Below, one piece after another: positions 51,593 to 60,829 of a stretch of 64,000 nucleotides of DNA; the first letter of the stretch is position 1, and each line of letters opens with the position of its first letter. Origin of the DNA: Heyndrickxia ginsengihumi (GTDB taxonomy: Bacteria; Bacillota; Bacilli; Bacillales; Bacillaceae_C). Where the stretch lies: the NCBI RefSeq assembly GCF_011008565.1, contig NZ_JAAIWK010000004.1, positions 124,001 to 188,000 of the forward strand, in the 5' to 3' direction. A program made the position numbers and the translations under genes. The notes beneath the pieces are model-generated. The model saw nothing but the letters and a program-made list of their open reading frames with translations. It was not told where the DNA came from and did not search any database.

Positions 51593-52510
51593 ATGGAGAA
51601 AATGTTGAGAAACTTCTTTTTATATTTGGCAGGAAATAAAACTTTAACAAAAATGGCGAAAAAATATGGTTTGAAATTTGGTGCGTCACGATTTGTCGCT
51701 GGTGAGACAATTGAGCGGGCTGTTCAAGTCATCCAAGACTTAAATCAAAAAGGCATTAAAGTTACATTAGATTTTTTAGGGGAATTTATCAGCAAAGAAT
51801 CGGAAGCAAATGAAATGGCAAATAATACAATTCGTTCAATTAAATATATTGGTGAACAACATTTAGACGCACAAGTTTCATTGAAGCTGACATCGATGGG
51901 AATGGATATTTCTGATGAAATCGTTATGCGAAATATGCGAAAAATATTAGAAGTAGCAAAAACATACGATGTATTCGTAACGATTGATATGGAAGATCAT
52001 ACAAGAACCGAACAAACGCTAAAGATCTTCACCCAATTAAAATCTGAATATGACTGCATCGGTACTGTTATTCAAGCGTACTTATATCGTTCTCAGAAGG
52101 ATATCGAACAGCTTCATCCTTTATCACCGCGCCTCCGTATCGTAAAGGGTGCATATAAAGAGCCGGCAGACGTTGCATTTCCAAATAAAAAAGAGGTCGA
52201 TGAAAATTATAAAAAGCTTGTCCGCACTCATTTATTAAATGGACATTTTACGGCAATTGCGACACATGACGATGCTATGATCGAGTATACAAAACAATTT
52301 GTTCAAAACCATAAGATAGCAAACGATCAGTTCGAATTTCAAATGCTTTATGGAATTCGCCCAGAGCGCCAACTAGAACTTGTGAAAGAAGGCTTTAATA
52401 TGCGCGTTTACGTACCATATGGGACTGATTGGTATGGCTATTTTATGCGGCGCCTTGCTGAACGCCCTGCAAATGTTGGTTTTGTGTTAAAAGGAATTGT
52501 GAAAAAATAA
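51593..52510 (+). CDS. fadM: proline dehydrogenase (FadM/YusM type)
   Basis: 305-residue FAD-dependent TIM barrel that oxidises proline to pyrroline-5-carboxylate. Motifs include VTLDFLGEFISKESEANEMA, VTIDMEDHTRTEQTL, RLRIVKGAYKEPADVAF, FQMLYGIRPERQLELVKEGF and VYVPYGTDWYGYFMRRLAER. In B. subtilis this gene lies at the end of the fadNAE operon; here it precedes fadN on the same strand but is separated by an opposite-strand small gene. AAAGGAGTAAG is upstream. Confidence 0.9.
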   Translation: MEKMLRNFFLYLAGNKTLTKMAKKYGLKFGASRFVAGETIERAVQVIQDLNQKGIKVTLDFLGEFISKESEANEMANNTIRSIKYIGEQHLDAQVSLKLTSMGMDISDEIVMRNMRKILEVAKTYDVFVTIDMEDHTRTEQTLKIFTQLKSEYDCIGTVIQAYLYRSQKDIEQLHPLSPRLRIVKGAYKEPADVAFPNKKEVDENYKKLVRTHLLNGHFTAIATHDDAMIEYTKQFVQNHKIANDQFEFQMLYGIRPERQLELVKEGFNMRVYVPYGTDWYGYFMRRLAERPANVGFVLKGIVKK

Positions 52511-52557
52511 TGTAGAGGAAAGGGGCAACGATCAAACAGCTGTCCCCCTTCATTCAG

Positions 52558-52689
52558 TTATTTTTTATATTGATTATTTTGACTGTTTACTTTTCCTCCA
52601 CCGTCATGTTCTACCGTAGGCCCGGCATTTCCTTTAACACTTGCGGCGCTGACACCCGCTTTTGAAGGATTTTTCTTTAATTTTGCCAT
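52558..52689 (-). CDS. yuzL: YuzL-like 43-residue protein
   Basis: Short gene: MAKLKKNPSKAGVSAASVKG then NAGPTVEHDGGGKVNSQNNQ and YKK. It is small, hydrophilic and basic at the start, with a Gly-rich middle and a Gln/Asn-rich end, resembling small spore-associated peptides. GGAGGTGAAAAC precedes the ATG at 52689. I recall yuzL beside yusM in B. subtilis, so synteny supports it. Function unknown. Confidence 0.85.
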   Translation of the reverse strand: MAKLKKNPSKAGVSAASVKGNAGPTVEHDGGGKVNSQNNQYKK

Positions 52690-52777
52690 TGTTTTCACCT
52701 CCAATTGCATTTATTTTGTCCATTAATGCTTTTTTCATAAGCAAATCATATTTCATAAAATTTTTAAGATTAATTTA

Positions 52778-52806
52778 TTGATAGTTTGAAAAAATTCGTA
52801 TATATT
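52778..52806 (+). promoter_or_regulatory. promoter of fadN-fadA-fadE
   Basis: TTGATA (52778-52783) and TATATT (52801-52806) have a 17-base spacer, about 83 bases before the fadN start. Confidence 0.75.
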
Positions 52807-52847
52807 GTTAAGTAGAAAAGGAGTTTTTATTTTTTTTGCCAGTAAAA

Positions 52848-52865
52848 TGAATGGTTATTCATTCA
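52848..52865. promoter_or_regulatory. FadR operator
   Basis: TGAATGGTTATTCATTCA, close to the Bacillus FadR (YsiA) consensus TGAATGAMTAWTCATTCA, with two differences. It is in the fadN leader about 35 bases past the expected start site. Long-chain acyl-CoA would release the repressor. Confidence 0.85.
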
Positions 52866-52888
52866 TATTCATGAAAGGAGATGTAAGA

Positions 52889-55273
52889 ATGAAATATCAT
52901 ATTAAAAAAGCAGCTGTTTTAGGGTCTGGTGTAATGGGATCGGGAATCGCAGCTCATCTAGCAAATGTCGGTATTCCAACATTACTTTTAGACATTGTTC
53001 CAAAATCATTAACGGATGAAGAAAAGGCGAAAGGATTAACATTACAGGATAAAGCTGTCCGCGATCGTTTTAGCCGTTCTGCACTACAAAAATTACAAAA
53101 ACAAAAACCTGCACCGCTTACTTCCAAAAAAAGTTTGTCATACATTGAGACTGGAAATTTAGAAGATGATTTGCAGCGCTTAGAGGAAGTTGATTGGATA
53201 ATTGAAGTAGTAGTAGAACGTTTAGATATTAAAAAAGAGATATTCGAAAAAGTTGATCAATATCGGAAACAAGGTGCGATCGTCAGTTCAAATACTTCAG
53301 GCATTTCAATTGAAGCAATGGGAGAAGGCAGATCAGAGGACTTCAAAAATCATTTTCTCGGGACACATTTTTTTAATCCACCGCGCTATTTAAAGCTATT
53401 AGAAATCATACCGACATCTGAGACGAACGATGAGGTTGTTTCATTTATGAAACAATTCGGAGAAGATGTATTAGGAAAAGGAGTTGTCATTGCAAAAGAT
53501 ACACCAAATTTTATTGGCAATCGAATTGGCACGTACGGTTTACTTGTAACAGTTCAAGAAATGTTGAAAGGTGGCTACCATGTAGGTGAAGTAGATTCTA
53601 TTACAGGACCAATGATCGGTCGGCCAAAGAGTGCAACTTTTAGAACATTGGATGTCGTTGGAATTGATACATTTGTTCATGTTGCAAACAATGTATATGA
53701 AAAAGTCGAAGGAAAGGAAAAAGAAATTTTTAAAGTGCCAGACTTTATTCATAAACTTGTTGCAAAAGGCTGGTTAGGAAGTAAATCGGGCCAAGGATTT
53801 TATTTAAAACAAGGCAAGGAAATACTAGAACTTAATCCTAATACATTGGAATATGAACAACGAACGAAAATGAAAGCGGATTCCTATGTATCTGCCCAGC
53901 AAGTAAAAGGAACAGCTAATAAAATGAAGACACTCATTTATGCTGATGATCGAGCAGGACATTTGCTTTGGAATATTATTGCCCCTGTTCTCATTTACTC
54001 AGCAGATCTAGTGAATGTGATTGCCGATGACATTGTTGCAATTGACCAGGCAATGAAATGGGGATTTGGCTGGAGTTTTGGCCCTTTTGAAACATGGGAT
54101 GCTATCGGATTAGAACAGTCTGTGCAAAAAATGGAAGAAGAAGGCCTGCAAGTTCCTCAATGGATTAAAGACATGATAACAGCTGGATTTACATCATTTT
54201 ATAAGGAAAACAATGGGCAGCAATCATTTTACCGTAATGGGAAATATGAGCCAATTAAAGTGAACGATAAACATATCCAACTTCAATCTTTAAAACAGCA
54301 AGGAAAAGTCATCAAGAAAAATACAGGTGCAAGTTTGATTGATATTGGCGATGATGTATTATTACTTGAATTTCATTCCAAAAGTAATGCAATTGGTTTA
54401 GATATTTTACAAATGATTGATTTTGCTATTGATGAAGTGGAACGGAATTATAAAGGGCTTGTGATCGGTAATCAAGGAAAAAATTTTTGTGTAGGTGCAA
54501 ACCTAGCGCTTATGCTAATGGAAGCACAAGATGACAATATGTTTGAGTTAGATTTTGTTATACGCCAATTTCAACGTACGATGATGAAAATTAAATATAG
54601 CCCAAAACCAGTAGTTTCTGCACCATTTCAAATGACATTGGGGGGAGGTGCCGAGCTATGTCTGCATACGGCCCATATCCAAGCAGCTAATGAAACATAT
54701 ATGGGGCTTGTGGAGGTTGGAGTAGGGCTACTTCCAGGCGGCGGTGGAAATAAAGAGTTATATATCAAACATTTAAACAGTCTCCCTAATGGTGTCCAAG
54801 TTGATTTGCAAAGCATTGCCAATAAAGTATTCGAAACAATTGCGCTAGCTAAAGTATCAACATCAGCAGAAGAAGCTCGCTTAAATAACTTTTTAAGCCC
54901 ATCAGATGGGATTAGCATAAATCCAGATCATCTTATTTATGATGCAAAACAGGTTGTACTGCATTTGCATGAGATGGGATATAAGGCGCCAGCACGTAAA
55001 AACATACCAGTAGTGGGTGAAAGCGGTTATGCTGCCTTGTTACTTGGGGCACAAACGATGTATTTATCGGGCTACATCTCAGAATACGATCTAACAATTG
55101 CGAAGAAAATTGCATATGTCATTGCGGGGGGGAAAGTTCCGTATGGTACGGAAGTTGATGAACAATATTTGCTTGATCTTGAACGAGAGGCATTTTTAAA
55201 ACTTATTGCAGAACCAAAAACACAGGAAAGAATGCAATATATGCTAATCAATGGGAAGCCATTAAGAAACTAA
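52889..55273 (+). CDS. fadN: bifunctional 3-hydroxyacyl-CoA dehydrogenase / enoyl-CoA hydratase
   Basis: 794 residues. The N-terminal NAD-binding LGSGVMGSGIAAHLANVG begins the dehydrogenase half, with NTSGISIEAMG, GTHFFNPPRYLKLLEIIPT and DTPNFIGNRIG. A crotonase domain follows in the C-terminal third (GKNFCVGANLALMLMEAQ, TLGGGAELCLH, GLLPGGGGNKEL), the reverse of the E. coli FadB order. The frame extends to 52805, but ATG 52889 follows AAAGGAG and gives the family length. Confidence 0.95.
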   Translation: MKYHIKKAAVLGSGVMGSGIAAHLANVGIPTLLLDIVPKSLTDEEKAKGLTLQDKAVRDRFSRSALQKLQKQKPAPLTSKKSLSYIETGNLEDDLQRLEEVDWIIEVVVERLDIKKEIFEKVDQYRKQGAIVSSNTSGISIEAMGEGRSEDFKNHFLGTHFFNPPRYLKLLEIIPTSETNDEVVSFMKQFGEDVLGKGVVIAKDTPNFIGNRIGTYGLLVTVQEMLKGGYHVGEVDSITGPMIGRPKSATFRTLDVVGIDTFVHVANNVYEKVEGKEKEIFKVPDFIHKLVAKGWLGSKSGQGFYLKQGKEILELNPNTLEYEQRTKMKADSYVSAQQVKGTANKMKTLIYADDRAGHLLWNIIAPVLIYSADLVNVIADDIVAIDQAMKWGFGWSFGPFETWDAIGLEQSVQKMEEEGLQVPQWIKDMITAGFTSFYKENNGQQSFYRNGKYEPIKVNDKHIQLQSLKQQGKVIKKNTGASLIDIGDDVLLLEFHSKSNAIGLDILQMIDFAIDEVERNYKGLVIGNQGKNFCVGANLALMLMEAQDDNMFELDFVIRQFQRTMMKIKYSPKPVVSAPFQMTLGGGAELCLHTAHIQAANETYMGLVEVGVGLLPGGGGNKELYIKHLNSLPNGVQVDLQSIANKVFETIALAKVSTSAEEARLNNFLSPSDGISINPDHLIYDAKQVVLHLHEMGYKAPARKNIPVVGESGYAALLLGAQTMYLSGYISEYDLTIAKKIAYVIAGGKVPYGTEVDEQYLLDLEREAFLKLIAEPKTQERMQYMLINGKPLRN

Positions 55274-55353
55274 ATGATGTTTAATTTTGTTTGCTCTTAT
55301 CAAAGATTGATAGATGAAAATGGCAAAAAAACAAGAAGGAAGAAGGGAAACGT

Positions 55354-56532
55354 ATGAAGGAAGCAGTCATTGTCGCAGGTGCTAGAACCCCTGTTGGAAA
55401 AGCTAAAAAAGGGACATTGGCTAGTACAAGACCAGATGATTTAGGCGCAGTTGTCGTCAGGGAAACACTTAAGCGTGCAGGGCAATACGATGGAAATATT
55501 GACGATCTTATTATTGGCTGTGCGATGCCTGAAGCTGAACAAGGATTAAACATGGCGCGAAATATTGGAGCGCTTGCTGGACTACCGGACACTGTTCCTG
55601 CCATCACCATTAATCGCTATTGCTCATCTGGATTACAGGCGATCGCATACGGTGCGGAGAGAATTATGCTTGGTCATGCGGATACGATTATTGCTGGCGG
55701 TTCAGAATCTATGAGTCTCGTTCCAATGATGGGGCATGTTGCAAGGCCAAATGCGAAGCTCGCAGAAGAAGCTCCGCAATATTATATGAGTATGGGCCAT
55801 ACTGCTGAGCAAGTAGCAAAACAGTTTGGGGTAACGCGTGAAGATCAAGATGCCTATAGTGTTCGAAGCCATCAAAAAGCAGCTAAGGCACTTGCAGAAG
55901 GAAAATTTACAGATGAAATTGTGCCTGTTTCTGTGAATATTCGGAAGGTTGGCCCTGACAATAAGTTAATCGAAAAGCAAGTTTTATTCGAACAAGATGA
56001 AGGAGTGCGTCCGGATACGAATACAGCAACACTTGCCAAACTCCGACCTGCATTTGCTCTAAACGGCACTGTAACGGCAGGAAATTCATCACAAACGAGT
56101 GATGGCGCAGCAGCGGTTATGTTAATGGATAGAGAAAAGGCAGAGGCGTTAGGGCTAGCGCCGATGGCAAAATTCAGATCATTTGCTGTTGCAGGCGTCC
56201 CTCCTGAAATTATGGGAATAGGACCAGTAGAAGCGGTTCCAAAAGCTTTAAAACTCGCTGGTTTAAATATAGAAGATATCGGTCTGTTTGAATTGAACGA
56301 AGCCTTTGCATCCCAAACAATTCAAGTCATCCGAACATTAGGTTTGAACGAAGATATTGTAAATGTAAACGGCGGTGCAATTGCCTTAGGGCACCCATTA
56401 GGATGTACAGGTACAAAGCTTACTTTATCCCTTATACATGAGATGAAACGGAGAAATGTGCAATTTGGTGTTGTCACGATGTGTATTGGTGGAGGAATGG
56501 GTGCTGCAGGTGTTTTTGAATTAATATCTTAA
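55354..56532 (+). CDS. fadA: acetyl-CoA acyltransferase (3-ketoacyl-CoA thiolase)
   Basis: 392 residues; cleaves 3-ketoacyl-CoA, the last beta-oxidation step. Nucleophile Cys90 is in [11 protein letters not shown], the catalytic His in [15 protein letters not shown], and the second Cys in [12 protein letters not shown]. It lies 80 bases after fadN and 30 bases before fadE. GAAGGGAAACGT is upstream of ATG 55354. Confidence 0.96.
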   Translation: MKEAVIVAGARTPVGKAKKGTLASTRPDDLGAVVVRETLKRAGQYDGNIDDLIIGCAMPEAEQGLNMARNIGALAGLPDTVPAITINRYCSSGLQAIAYGAERIMLGHADTIIAGGSESMSLVPMMGHVARPNAKLAEEAPQYYMSMGHTAEQVAKQFGVTREDQDAYSVRSHQKAAKALAEGKFTDEIVPVSVNIRKVGPDNKLIEKQVLFEQDEGVRPDTNTATLAKLRPAFALNGTVTAGNSSQTSDGAAAVMLMDREKAEALGLAPMAKFRSFAVAGVPPEIMGIGPVEAVPKALKLAGLNIEDIGLFELNEAFASQTIQVIRTLGLNEDIVNVNGGAIALGHPLGCTGTKLTLSLIHEMKRRNVQFGVVTMCIGGGMGAAGVFELIS

Positions 56533-56562
56533 TCTATTAAATAAAGGGTGGAGGAGAAGCAT

Positions 56563-58347
56563 ATGAAAAATCAAACTGGAAAATTAATTAAAGGCGGAAG
56601 CTTTTTAATTGAAGATATTACTTATGACCAAATGTTTACAATGGAAGATTTATCGGAAGAGCAAAAAATGATTGCAAAAACGACAGAAGATTTTACAGAG
56701 AATGAGGTTGTTCCGCAAATTGAGTTTTTGGAAAAACATGAATTTAACCGATCTGTAGCCTTACTTAAAAGCGCAGGGGAATTAGGTCTATTAGGAGCGG
56801 ATGTACCTGAAGAGTATGGTGGTCTTGGGCTTGATAAAGTAAGTTCAGCACTTATCTCAGAAAAATTGGCAAAAGTAGGGGGCTTTGCAATTTCCCATGG
56901 TGCCCATGTCGGAATCGGCTCGTTGCCAATTGTATTATTTGGTAATGAAGAGCAGAAGAAAAAATATTTGCCAGCACTTGCTACTGGTGAGAAAATTGCT
57001 GCCTATGCACTTACAGAACCAAGCTCTGGATCTGACGCCCGCGGAGCTAAAACAATTGCGAAATTAAATGATGCTGGTACCCATTATATTTTGAACGGTG
57101 AAAAGCAATGGATTACCAATGCTGGTTTTGCGGATGTTTTTGTCGTTTATGCGCAAATTGACGGTGATAAATTCTCCGCATTCATAGTTGAACGTGACTA
57201 TCCAGGTGTATCAACAGGAGCAGAAGAAAAGAAAATGGGGATTAAAAGCTCATCGACACGGACGTTAATCTTTCAGGATGCTGAAGTTCCTGTAGAAAAT
57301 GTACTAGGTGAAATTGGTAAAGGACATAAAATTGCTTTTAATATTTTAAACATCGGTCGATACAAACTAGGAGTTGGTGCTGTTGGATCAAGCAAGCATG
57401 TGCTACAGCTCGCAGTAAAATACGCAAATGGCCGTCAGCAATTCAAAACACCTATTTCACAATTTAATTTAACGAAAGAAAAACTTGGTACAATGGCGGC
57501 TAAATTATATGCTGCAGAAAGCTCCGTTTATCGTACGGTTGGTCTATTTGATGAAAGAATGAGTCATTTTACTCCTGAAGAAGAAAAGGACGGAAAGGCG
57601 GTTGCGAACGCGATTGCAGAATATGCTATTGAATGTTCATTGAACAAGGTGTTTGCCTCTGAAGTGCTCGACTATATTGTTGATGAAGCTGTGCAAATTC
57701 ATGGTGGCTATGGTTTTATGGATGAATATGAAGTTTCAAGAGCTTATCGCGATTCCCGCATTAACCGTATTTTTGAAGGAACAAATGAAATAAATCGTTT
57801 AATTGTTCCAGGGACTTATGTGAAAAAAGCATTTAAAGGTGAACTGCCATTGTTGGCAAAAGCCCAGACACTTCAAGAAGAATTAATGATGCTTGTTCCT
57901 GAACAAGTTGGTAATCAGCCACTTGATCAAGAAAAATATTTGCTTCGTCATGCAAAAAAGGTGACATTGCTTGTTGCCGGGTTGGCATTACAAACATACG
58001 GAAAAGCATTTGAAAATGAACAAGAAATTTTAGCAAATATTGCAGACATGGTTTCGAATGTTTATGCTGCTGAGTCCTGTCTTCTAAGAACGGAAAAAGC
58101 ATTTGGAAAAGACGGGGCTGAAAAACATGAACAAAAATTACTTTATACACAAATTTTCGTTCAAGAAGCGTTTAATCAGATTGAACAAATTGCAAAAGAA
58201 TCAATTGCGGCAACAGTGGAGGGCGATCAATTACAATTAATGTTAGCAGCTCTGCGTAAACTTACACGCCATACACCAGTAAACGTTATTACTAAGAAAA
58301 GAGCAGCTGCAGATAAAATTATTGAAGCAGAACGTTATGTTCTATAA
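56563..58347 (+). CDS. fadE: acyl-CoA dehydrogenase
   Basis: 594 residues. It has the standard 380-residue ACAD core (YALTEPSSGSDARGAKT, KQWITNAGFADVFVVYAQI, VQIHGGYGFMDEYEVSRAYR, RIFEGTNEINR) plus a C-terminal helical extension of about 190 residues, as in long-chain FadE/VLCAD-type enzymes. It feeds FadN and FadA. ATG 56563 follows GGAGGAG; the frame's earlier start adds only MEEKH. Confidence 0.95.
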   Translation: MKNQTGKLIKGGSFLIEDITYDQMFTMEDLSEEQKMIAKTTEDFTENEVVPQIEFLEKHEFNRSVALLKSAGELGLLGADVPEEYGGLGLDKVSSALISEKLAKVGGFAISHGAHVGIGSLPIVLFGNEEQKKKYLPALATGEKIAAYALTEPSSGSDARGAKTIAKLNDAGTHYILNGEKQWITNAGFADVFVVYAQIDGDKFSAFIVERDYPGVSTGAEEKKMGIKSSSTRTLIFQDAEVPVENVLGEIGKGHKIAFNILNIGRYKLGVGAVGSSKHVLQLAVKYANGRQQFKTPISQFNLTKEKLGTMAAKLYAAESSVYRTVGLFDERMSHFTPEEEKDGKAVANAIAEYAIECSLNKVFASEVLDYIVDEAVQIHGGYGFMDEYEVSRAYRDSRINRIFEGTNEINRLIVPGTYVKKAFKGELPLLAKAQTLQEELMMLVPEQVGNQPLDQEKYLLRHAKKVTLLVAGLALQTYGKAFENEQEILANIADMVSNVYAAESCLLRTEKAFGKDGAEKHEQKLLYTQIFVQEAFNQIEQIAKESIAATVEGDQLQLMLAALRKLTRHTPVNVITKKRAAADKIIEAERYVL

Positions 58348-58482
58348 AATAAATATAAAATGAATGGAGAAAGGGTCTTACATCGACATGCAGAAATTAT
58401 ATATGTGCCATTATTGACACATAATAGTTTCAGTTGCGATGTTTGGCCCGTTTCTTTTCTTTTATTAGTCAGGAGGCTTACA

Positions 58483-58845
58483 ATGGAAGTAACTTTTTAT
58501 TGGTATCCGAAATGTGGGACATGCCGTAAAGCAAAAAAATGGTTAGAGGATCATCAGGTAGACGTTGAAGCAATTCATATTGTCGAACAACCGCCAACGA
58601 AAGAACAGTTAAAAGAATATTATCAGAAAAGTGGACTTGAAATTAAAAAATTATTTAATACAAGCGGGCAGAAATATCGTGCACTTGGTTTGAAGGATAA
58701 AATTCAAGACGCTTCAGAAGAGGAACTGCTCGAATTACTTTCTTCAGATGGAATGTTAATTAAAAGGCCAATTTTAATTAGTGATCAGACAGTATTGTTC
58801 GGATTTAAAGAAGAACAATATGAAAATATGCTAAATAAATCATAA
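58483..58845 (+). CDS. yusI: Spx/ArsC-family protein YusI
   Basis: 120 residues with Cys11/Cys14 in YWYPKCGTCRKAKKWL, as in Spx and ArsC-type proteins, and SDGMLIKRPILIS near the C-terminus. Its redox role is unproven. The frame extends to 58360, but AGGAGG at 58471-58476 sets the start at ATG 58483 and the protein then matches B. subtilis YusI in length. It lies between fadE and gcvH as in B. subtilis. Confidence 0.9.
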   Translation: MEVTFYWYPKCGTCRKAKKWLEDHQVDVEAIHIVEQPPTKEQLKEYYQKSGLEIKKLFNTSGQKYRALGLKDKIQDASEEELLELLSSDGMLIKRPILISDQTVLFGFKEEQYENMLNKS

Positions 58846-58964
58846 TGTTTCTTGATTTTCGAACATTTTTCATGTAAATATATAGTGAGAGTTCACTCTT
58901 TATTTGACATAATATGTCGTAATAAAGAAGAGTAAAGTTGTATACATACGACGGAGGGATTATG

Positions 58965-59348
58965 ATGGGTGTACCAAAAGGATTGCGTTACTCACAAGAA
59001 CATGAATGGGTTAAAGATGAGAATGGAAATTTTCGAGTAGGGATTACAGAGTTTGCTCAATCAGAATTAGGGGATATCGTATTTGTTGAATTACCTGAAG
59101 TTGGCGCTGAATTACAAGCGAATGAACCATTTGGAAGTGTAGAATCAGTAAAAACTGTTTCTGAATTATATGCACCTATTAGTGGAAAAGTCGTGGAAGT
59201 CAATGAAGAATTAACAGATAATCCGGAATACGTAAATGAATCTCCGTTTGAAAAAGCTTGGATGGTTTTGATAGAACCGGCAAACCCGAGTGAAGTAGAG
59301 CAATTATTAACGGCTGAGCAATATGAAGAAATGATTAACGAAGCATAA
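58965..59348 (+). CDS. gcvH: glycine cleavage system H protein
   Basis: 127 residues. Lipoyl-lysine is Lys63 in [14 protein letters not shown]. In Bacillus GcvH also passes lipoyl groups to other E2 enzymes through LipL. Two ATGs (58962, 58965) occur; the second is better spaced from CGGAGGG and gives [17 protein letters not shown] 13-base palindrome GACATA-A-TATGTC (58906-58918) lies upstream. Confidence 0.96.
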   Translation: MGVPKGLRYSQEHEWVKDENGNFRVGITEFAQSELGDIVFVELPEVGAELQANEPFGSVESVKTVSELYAPISGKVVEVNEELTDNPEYVNESPFEKAWMVLIEPANPSEVEQLLTAEQYEEMINEA

Positions 59349-59356
59349 TTAAACAT

Positions 59357-59400
59357 GAAAAGGATGTCTTAAACTTTGAATGAAGAGACGTCCTTTTTTC
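59357..59400 (+). terminator. Rho-independent terminator after gcvH
   Basis: AAAAGGATGTCTT and AAGAGACGTCCTTTT pair with a small bulge, followed by TTTTTTC. Confidence 0.8.
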
Positions 59401-59431
59401 ATCTAAACTGTGTTAGAAGGATGAAATAAGT

Positions 59432-59737
59432 ATGAATGATTGGACGGAAGAAGCGATTTTAGATCGCATCCAAAAAGAGGACAAAGTTGCACTTTATTTC
59501 TACACTCCTTTATGCGGAACTTGTCAAGTGGCGGGCAAAATGATAGAAATTACAGAAGCAATTATTAAAGATTTTCATTATGCAAAAGCGAATTTAAACT
59601 ATGTCCCAAAGATGGCAGAAGTATTTCAAATTGAAAGTGTTCCTTGTCTTCTGTTGTTTAAAAGAGGAATTTTATTAGAAAAAATCTATGCTTTTCAATC
59701 CGTTCCTTTTTTAGTTGAGGCATTAAAAAACGTTTAG
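59432..59737 (+). CDS. yusE: YusE-like thioredoxin-family protein
   Basis: 101 residues. Redox pair Cys28/Cys31 (TPLCGTCQVAGKM) and cis-Pro in IESVPCLLLFKRG define a thioredoxin fold. The CGTC centre is unusual for a housekeeping thioredoxin. Its position after gcvH fits the yusE-F-G-gcvH block of B. subtilis, but yusF and yusG are missing. AGAAGGATG is upstream. Confidence 0.85.
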   Translation: MNDWTEEAILDRIQKEDKVALYFYTPLCGTCQVAGKMIEITEAIIKDFHYAKANLNYVPKMAEVFQIESVPCLLLFKRGILLEKIYAFQSVPFLVEALKNV

Positions 59738-59746
59738 TTAGAAAAT

Positions 59747-59962
59747 AAAAAAGACAATGTTCATGTACATTGCGCCGGCTTTGACAAATTAATGTTTTAT
59801 AAGAGTTTACAGTCTTTTTAGTTTTAAAATAAGATGGTGGCCCTCAAGTTTATTTTCAGCCACCAATTAAAAGAAATTGGCAAACTGGACAACTATCTAT
59901 TGAATAATAATTAATGGGGTATCTACACTCTGAGACAATGTTCGTGCACATTGTCTTTTTTT
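59747..59962. repeat. terminal-inverted-repeat element, possible MITE or decayed IS
   Basis: 216 bases whose ends match as inverted repeats: AAAAAAGACAATGTTCATG at the left, and the complement of the right end reads AAAAAAGACAATGTGCACG; both run on to ACATTG. About 23 of 26 bases agree. Each end is also a hairpin with an outward T run, so both ends could terminate transcription. The interior has a GGTGGC/GCCACC hairpin and no usable frame. It fills the 325-base yusE-yusD gap. Confidence 0.55.
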
Positions 59963-60062
59963 CGTGTTAATGCTGAAAAAAATGTAGAACGATTGTTGCA
60001 GGAGAATGCAGGAGGTAAAAGAATATAGAAATATAACATTATGTAAGAGGGAAGTGTTCGAT

Positions 60063-60416
60063 ATGGAAAAACTGTTTCAATCGTTTATCGCTGAACTTCA
60101 ACAAAAAAATCATTTAAAGATTCTACTGCCTGCCCATCCGTTAGCTGTTCGTTTTTGTATTGAAGAGGGATGCTGGTCGCTAACACTATCTAGGGAAAAC
60201 ATAATATGGCAAAGCGTGGCGAAACTAGAAAGTATAATGAATTTGGAAATCAAGTTAAATAGTCAACTGCTACAACAAGTCTTATTAGGAAAGGTGAGAT
60301 TAAGCAATATAGTGAAATCAGGAGAACTCATTTACAAAGGTTCATATAGACATTTCTTATTACTTGAATCGCTACTTTGGTTAGGTTGTACGAGAGAAAT
60401 GGACAAATGTGGATGA
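60063..60416 (+). CDS. YusD-like SCP2-type small protein
   Basis: 117 residues with an SCP2-like layout: an N-terminal helix, strands around LAVRFCIEEGCWSLTLSREN, and a helix LNSQLLQQVLLGKVRLSNIV. The SCP2 fold binds hydrophobic ligands. Position near yusE and upstream of suf agrees with yusD, but sequence recall is weak. ATG 60063 follows AGAGGGAAG; the frame's first 19 codons lack a ribosome site. Confidence 0.6.
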   Translation: MEKLFQSFIAELQQKNHLKILLPAHPLAVRFCIEEGCWSLTLSRENIIWQSVAKLESIMNLEIKLNSQLLQQVLLGKVRLSNIVKSGELIYKGSYRHFLLLESLLWLGCTREMDKCG

Positions 60417-60499
60417 TATCTTCATATGAATGCCCCATCGCCCCTACAAACACGGAAACATCATTTCTACTTTAGAATCCAATTTAATAAATTGAAAAT

Positions 60500-60616
60500 G
60501 GCTGTCTTGAAAAAGTCAGACATCACAAAAAGAATATATCTGCTAGGTATAACTTATGCGGAAAACCTTATGATATATTTTATAGGAAATGTGATGATCG
60601 CTTTTACAGGACAGCC
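60500..60616. repeat. 117-base element with 16-base terminal inverted repeats
   Basis: Left end GGCTGTCTTGAAAAAG; the complement of the right end is GGCTGTCCTGTAAAAG, 14 of 16 matching. The interior begins TCAGACATCACAAAAAG. The right end is followed by TTTTT, so it may act as a terminator. Similar GGCTGTC-ended elements are common between Bacillus genes. The 67-codon frame across it is not credible. The rest of the 413-base gap before sufC holds the sufC promoter. Confidence 0.65.
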
Positions 60617-60739
60617 TTTTTGTATATAACGAAATGATCATGTTCATGAAGTTTTTAGCCACATAGCAGCGATTATGTTATCATTTAAAATAGATGTTTT
60701 ATTCCCTGAAATGACTAGATAATCCGGGTTTCTAACCGG

Positions 60740-60768
60740 TTGCGAATACTTTTAATTTGTTATAAAAT
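60740..60768 (+). promoter_or_regulatory. probable promoter of the suf operon
   Basis: TTGCGA (60740-60745) and TAAAAT (60763-60768) are 17 bases apart, 61 bases before the sufC start. Confidence 0.55.
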
Positions 60769-60829
60769 AATAATGATAATAAAATGAGAATAAGATGATT
60801 GAAATATATATTTATGGAGGTATTTTTTC

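Noticed and set aside
60426-60629. 67-codon frame before sufC
   Set aside because: Covers the inverted-repeat element, has no ribosome site and no conserved features.
60763-60800. Possible Fur box in front of sufC (TAATGATAATAAAATGAG)
   Set aside because: Only the left half matches the 7-1-7 Fur pattern; the right half agrees at about one base.
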